From Owenia fusiformis (lineage: Eukaryota; Annelida; Polychaeta; Sabellida; Oweniidae), in the NCBI GenBank assembly GCA_903813345.2, contig CAIIXF020000011.1, positions 10,514,842 through 10,578,841 on the forward strand: 64,000 nucleotides of DNA, written 5' to 3'. Both the position numbers and the translations under genes were made by a program. The notes beneath the pieces are model-generated. The model had not been told where the DNA came from and made no database searches. It worked only from the letters and a program-made list of their open reading frames with translations. Shown here piece by piece: positions 58,101-64,000 of the stretch. Position 1 is the first letter of the stretch. The number at the start of each line of letters is the position of its first letter.

Positions 58101-60786
58101 GATCGAGTCAGCTAGAATTTAGACATTTAGACAACTCTCCATTTTTTATCTTCGACTCCATTGGCTTAACATGGGGATATCATCATATCGACTTTTCGAG
58201 CTTTCAAACCGCTATAACTATCTAACCAGAAGTTAGATTGTATTTTGCTTTAAAGATTCGGACTCCTGAGAAAATTCTACCCTTAATTCATAACTCATAC
58301 ATTAAATTTGGAGATTTTTTTATTTTGACCTACTTTTTGGACACCATATCTCAAAAGTGGGTCAAAATATTTTCTGACGGCAAAAGGCTATCACTATAAG
58401 CACACTCTTTGCTACTTGTATACAAAATTTCGAAGCAAATCATTAAAGTGTAATGTCAGAATCGCAAAAATAAGGAAAATTATGAATTTGCCCTAGATTT
58501 TGACCTTGGCATTTTGGTGTCCAAATTTTAAAGCTAGATAGCCTTCGAGGTCCCCTTCTTTTAAAGGCTTTCAGAATGTTAAGCTGTACTCAGTCTATAT
58601 CTGGTATTTTAGACTTCAAAAAATCTTTTTCCCTATTGACATAACATGGGGCACCAAATTGAGCAATTTTTGAGCTTTCAAAACGCTATTACTTTCAAAC
58701 AGAAAGTCGGATCGAAATTTGGTTTGCAGATTCAGATTCCTCAGAAAATTTCATAACTCATATGCTAAATTCGGAGAACTTTTATTTTGACCTACTTTTC
58801 GGACACCATATCTCAAAAGTGGGTCAAAATACTCTCTGACGGCAAAAGGCTAACACTATAAGCACACTCTTTGCTACATGTATACAAAATTTTGAAGCAA
58901 ATCCTAAAAGTGTAGTGCCAGAATCGCAAAAATAAGGAAAAACTATGAATTTGACCTAGATTTTGACCTAGGCATTTTGGTGTCCAAATATTGAAACTAG
59001 GTAGCTTTTGAGGTCCCCTTCTTTTATAGGAATTCATTATCTTAAGCTGTACTCAATCTATATCTCGTATTTTACACTCCAAAAAAATCTTTTTTCCTTG
59101 ACTTTCTATCAGGATAACATCAGATCGATTTTTCTCGAAATTTCAAAACGCCATAACTTTCAAACCGGAAGTCGGATCGAAATTTGATTTAAAGATTCGG
59201 ATTCCTGACAAAATTCTACCCCTTATTCATAACTCATACGTTAAATTTGGCGAATTTTTATTTTGACCTACTTTTCGGACACGCCATAACTTTGGAACCG
59301 GAAGTCGGATCGAAATTTGGTTTGCAGATTCGGATTCCTGAGAAGATTCTACTCTTAATTCATAACTCATATGTAAAATTTGGAGAATTTTTTATTTTGA
59401 CCTACTTTTCGGACACCATATCTCAAAAGTGGGTCAAAATACTCTCTGACGGCAAAAAGCTAACACTATAAGCCCATTCTTTGCTACCTGTATACAAAAT
59501 TTTGAAGCAAATCCTAAAAGTGTAGTGCCAGAATCGCAAAAATAAGGAAAAACTATGTATTTGACCTAGATTTTGACCTAGGGATTTTGGTGTCCAAATT
59601 TTAAAGCTAGATAGCCTTCGAGGTCCCCTTCTTTTATAGACTTTCAGAATCTTAAGCTGTACTCAGTCTTTATCTGGTATTTCACACTTCAAAAAAATCT
59701 TTTTTCTCATTGACATAACATGGGGCACCAAAATTAGCGATTTTTGAGCTTTCAAAACGCCATAACTTCCCAATGAAAAGTCGGATTGAAATTTGGTTTG
59801 CAGATTTGGATTCCTGAGAAAATTCTACTCTTAATTCATAACTCATAAGTTAAATTATGAGAAATTTTTATTTTGACCTACTTTACGGACACCATATCTC
59901 AAAAGTGGGTCAAAATACTTTCTGACGGCAAAAGGCTCTCACTATTAGCACACTCTTTGCTACCTGTATACAAAATTTTGAAGCAAATCCTAAAAGTGTA
60001 GTGCCAGAATCGCAAAAATAAGGAAAAACTATGAATTTGACCTAGATTTTGACCTAGGCATTTTGGTGTCCAAATTTCGAAGCTATGTAGCTTTTGAGGT
60101 CCCCTTCTTTTATAGGCATTCAATATGTTAAGCTGAACTCAGTCTTTATCTTGTATTTTACACTTCGAAAAAGCCTTTTTTCCCATTGACTTAACATGGG
60201 CACCAAATTTAGCGATTTTTGAGATTTCAAAACGCTTTAACTTCCGAACCGGAAGTCGGATCAAAATTTTGTTTGCAGATTCGGATTCCTGAGATAATTC
60301 TACACTTATTTGATAATTCACACGTTGAATTTGGAGAATTTTTTATGTTCTGACCTACTTTTCGGACGCCATATCTCAAAATCGGTAAGAGTAATCAAAA
60401 AACGGTTTGCCTTATGGAATTAGCTTTTTTTCTAAGGAACATGATGAAAAAAACCCGGAGCGAAAATAGCAAAGGACGACTGAGAAAACTTGTGAAATAG
60501 CAAAAAGAGATGATTTGACCTAGTTCTTGACCTTTGACCTAGATAAACATTTGACCTAATTTCCCAGAAACTAGAACTCATTACCTAGTTGACTATGTTA
60601 GCAGATTTTAGGAAGTCCCTCTAGTTGCTGAGAAAACGCGGAAAGAAAGAATAATAATAATAATAATAATAATAACTAGATTTTGGAAATTGAACGAAGT
60701 TCAATTTCAGACTCCAGATCTAGACTTTTTTTAGCCGAGTCATCCAGAATAAGCCGAGTCATCCAGAATAAGCTGAGTCATCTAGA

Positions 60787-60962
60787 AAGAGATGGATAAA
60801 AAAATAGGAAGGTAGGATAGGATAGAATAGGAAAGAACGATAGGATAGAATAAGAAAGAAGGATAGGATAGAAAAGAATAGGAAGAAAGGATAGGATAGG
60901 ATAGGAAGGATAGGAAGGAAAAGGTATGAAGGAAGGATAGATAGGAAGGATAGGAAGGATGG
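60787..60962. repeat. (ggata)n minisatellite, first block
   Basis: ggataggata/gaaagaa words, degenerate; purine-only on the + strand. Confidence 0.9.
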
Positions 60963-62165
60963 ATGAATTTTTCAATATTTTCTTCTCTACTCTTGACTTT
61001 CTATCAGGATACCATCAGATCGATTTTTCCCGAAATTTCAAAACGCTATCACTTCCGAACCGGAAGTCGGATCGAAATTTGGTTTGCAGATTCGGATTCC
61101 TGACAAAATTCTACTCCTAATTCATAACTCATACGTTAAATATTGAGATTTTTTATTTTGACCTACTTTTCGGACACGCCATAACTTCCGAACAGGAAGT
61201 CGGATCGAAATTTGGTTTGCAGATTCGGATTCCTGAGAAAATTCTATACTTAATTCATAACTCAAACGTCAAATTAGGTGAACTTTTTATTTTGACCTAC
61301 TTTTCGGACACCATATCTCAAAAGTGGGTCAAAATACTTTCTGACGGCAAAAGGCTAACACTATTAGCATATTCTTGGCTACATGTATACACAATTTCGA
61401 AGAATATAATTAAAGTGTAGTGTCAGAATCGAAAAAATAAGGAAAACCTATGAATTTGACCTAGATTTTGACCTAGGCATTTCGGTGTCCAAATTGTGAA
61501 GCAAGTAGGCTTTTGAGGTCCCCTTCTTTTAAAGGCTTTGATTATATGAAGCTGAACTCAGTCTATATTCCGTATTTTTTACTTCAAAAAAATATTTTTT
61601 CCCATTGACTTAACATGGGCACCAAATTTAGCGATTTTTGAGTTTTAAAAACGCCATAACTTCCGAACTGGAAGTCAGATCCAAATTTCGTTTTCAGATT
61701 CGGAATCCTGAGAAAATTTCCTATAAGACTAATATCCTGGACATTTGATTCGGAGAACTTTCTTTTGGACCTCGTTTTCGGACACTGATATCTCGAAATC
61801 GGTTTGAGATATCAAAAAACTAAATCGACCCTAGGTTTCCTACTTTTTTATAAGGAACACAATGAAAAAAACCCGGATCGAAAATATTGAAGGACAACCG
61901 AGAAAATCGAAAAAAGTGACAAAGTACTGGATTTGACCTAGTTCTCGACCTTTGACCTAGATAAAAATTTGACCCAATTTCCGAGGAACTAGATTCTGGA
62001 CCTAAATTGACCAAATGACTGACTTTACTGAAAACCTTACGGTTATTGAGAAAACTTGCTCGGAATAATAACTAGATTTTGGAAATTGAACGAGTTCAAT
62101 TTCAGACTCCAGATCTAGACTTTTTTAAGCCCAGTCATCAAAAATGAGCTGAGTCATCCAGAAAA

Positions 62166-62398
62166 AGGTTGATAGGCGGATTGAATAGGAAGAAGGAATA
62201 GAATAGAATAGGAAGGAACGATAGGATAGAATAGAAAAGAAGGATAGGAGCGAATAGGAAGAAAGGATGGGATATGGAGGATAGGAAGTAAAAAATATGA
62301 AAGAAGGATAGATAGGAAGGATAGGATAGGATAGGATCAGATAGGATAGGATACGATCAGATAGGATAGGAATGATGGATGGAAGGATGGATGGATTT
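62166..62398. repeat. (ggata)n minisatellite, second block
   Basis: Same type, longest block, includes 'ggataggatacgatcagata'. Confidence 0.9.
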
Positions 62399-63610
62399 TT
62401 CAATATTTTCTTTGCTATTCTTGACTTTCTATCAGGATATCATCAGATCGATTTTTCTCGAAATTTCAAAACGCCATAATTTCCAGACCGGAAGTCAGAT
62501 CGAAATTTGATTTGCAGATTCAGATTCCTGACAAAAGTCTACCCCTAATTCATAATTCATACGTTAAATTTGGAAACTTTTTATTTTGACCTACTTTTTG
62601 GACACGCCATTACTTCCGAACCGGAAGTCGGATCGAAATTTGGTTTGCAGATTCGGATTCCTGACAAGATTCTACTCCTAATTCATAACTCATATGTTAA
62701 ATTTGGAGAACTTCTTATTTTGACCTACTTTTCGGACACCATATCTCAAAAGTGGGTCAAAATACTTTCTGACGGCAAAAGGCTACACTCTTGGCTTCTT
62801 ATGTACACAATTTCGAAGAATATAATTAAAGTGTAGTGTCAGAATCGCAAAAATAAGGATAAACTATGAATTTGACCTAGATTTTGACCTAGGGATTTTG
62901 GTGTCCAAATTTTGAAGTTAGGTAGCCTTCGAGGTCCCCTTCTTTCATAGGCTTTCATTATTTTAAGCTGTACTTAGTCTATATCTCGTATTTTACACTT
63001 CAAAAATATCTTTTTTCCCATTGACATAACATGGGGCTCCAAATTTAGCGATTTTTGAGCTTTCAAAACGCCATAACTTCCGAACTAGAAGTCTGATTCA
63101 AATTTAATTTTCAGATTCGGAATCCTGAGATAATTTCCTATAAGACTAATATCCTGGACATTTGATTCGGAGAACTTTTTTTTGGACCTCGTTTTCGGAC
63201 ACTGATATCTCGAAATCGGTTTGAGATATCAAAAAACTAAATCGACTCTAGGTTTTCTACTTTTTTATAAGGAACACAATGAAAAAAACCCGGATCGAAA
63301 ATATTGAAGGACGACTGAGAAAATCGAAAAAAGTGACAAAGTACTGGATTTGACCTAGTTCTTGACCTTTGACCTAGATAAAAATTTGACCCAATTTCCG
63401 AGGAACTAGATTCTGGACCTAAATTGACCAAATGACTGACTTTACTGAAAACCTTATGGTTATTGAGAAAACTGGTTTAGAAAAAGAATAATAAGAATAA
63501 GAACTAGATTTTGGAAATTGAACGAAGTTCAATTTCAGACTCCAGATCTAGACTTTTTTTAGCCGAGTCATCCAGAATAAGCCGAGTCATCCAGAATAAG
63601 CTGAGTCATC

Positions 63611-63808
63611 TAGAAAGAGATGGATAAATAAAATAGGAAGGTAGGATAGAATAGGAAAGAACGATAGGATAGAATAAGAAAGAAGGATAGGATAGAATAG
63701 AATAGGAAGAAAGGATAGGATAGGATAGGATAGGAAGGATAGGAAGGAAAAGATATGAAGGAAGGATAGATAGGAAGGATAGAGTAGGATGAGATAGGAG
63801 GATGGATG
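63611..63808. repeat. (ggata)n minisatellite, third block
   Basis: Same type, closely similar to the first block. Confidence 0.9.
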
Positions 63809-64000
63809 AATTTTTCAATATTTTCTTCTCTACTCTTGACTTTCTATCAGGATACCATCAGATCGATTTTTCTCGAAATTTCAAAACGCTATCACTTCCG
63901 AACCGGAAGTCGGATCGAAATTTGGTTTGCAGATTCGGATTCCTGACAAAATTCTACCCCTAATTCATAACTCATACGTTAAATTTGGAGATTTTTTATT

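Larger units (their letters stand above)
57980..64000. repeat. Complex satellite-like tandem array, truncated by the window edge
   Basis: Related units recur with starts near 58153, 58637, 59098, 59713, 60187, 60995, 61595, 62420, 63018 and 63835. Shared words: 'ggacaccatatctcaaaagt', 'gggtcaaaatactttctgac', 'accggaagtcggatcgaaat' and 'gaatttgacctagattttga'. The right part has higher-order units of ~1.40-1.43 kb, marked by 'ggaaattgaacgaagttcaa' at 60685, 62081 and 63513, each with a (ggata)n tract. Within units a ~130-bp segment is often doubled (59149/59281, 61046/61179, 62466/62605). Short ORFs recur only because the DNA does. Confidence 0.93.

Noticed and set aside
58813-60123. Conserved-looking 74-codon - strand ORFs at 58813-59037 and 59899-60123, and 64-codon ORFs at 61820 and 63237
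   Set aside because: Similarity follows the DNA repeat units; no domain, no coding-type substitution pattern evident.
1-64000. tRNA, rRNA or other structured RNA genes
   Set aside because: I looked for B-box-like GGTTCGAATCC words and found no cloverleaf that I could support.

Overview
The window looks like nuclear DNA of an intron-rich animal, most likely a marine invertebrate. It is AT-rich, has GT-AG split genes with animal-specific domains, and is dense in transposons, palindromic elements, minisatellites and satellite-like arrays. Motif families such as AATGGCCGCCATTTTG, short 'agctcacatggtgagc' hairpins and (ACGG)n tails are the kind I associate with echinoderm, hemichordate or lophotrochozoan genomes. 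I cannot fix the phylum.

Two host genes lie tail to tail. On the + strand, seven exons from 16013 to 34529 give a 378-residue GAS2-family protein (calponin-homology plus GAR domains, linking actin to microtubules). On the - strand, eight exons from 52169 down to 42748 give the C-terminal ~413 residues of an ezrin/radixin/moesin (ERM) protein. Its N-terminal FERM part must lie beyond the right edge. All exon phases in both genes join without a break.

The main insertion (16404-28542, 12,139 bp, - strand) is a complete, apparently very young Ty3/gypsy retrovirus-like element in intron 1 of the GAS2 gene, antisense to it. It has 623-bp LTRs in which I saw no difference, a 4-bp target duplication (CATC), PBS, PPT, gag with two zinc knuckles, a TTTAAAC -1 frameshift signal, pol (protease, RT, RNase H, integrase and a C-terminal chromodomain), an env-like glycoprotein ORF, a small Pro-rich ORF and a C3HC4 RING-finger ORF. 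The combination chromodomain + env + RING is the most unusual thing here. A second intact element, a 3.8-kb LINE (52261-56037, - strand) with an N-terminal 2A-like motif, sits just upstream of the first visible ERM exon.

Layout: 1-16012 is mostly non-coding, with several non-autonomous TIR elements (one with a 20-bp TIR and 9-bp TSD), hairpins and short tandem repeats. 16013-34529 is the GAS2 gene with the LTR element. 34530-42747 is the interval between the convergent genes, with a ~22-copy 41-bp minisatellite and a ~1.27-kb inverted-repeat element. 42748-52169 is the ERM gene, whose introns carry several tandem arrays, two of them with ~145-bp periods. 52261-56037 is the LINE. 57980-64000 is a complex tandem array with ~1.4-kb higher-order units that runs off the window.

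No tRNA, rRNA or CRISPR array was seen. Exon calls rest on reading frame, splice consensus and family similarity judged by eye; no database search was run.
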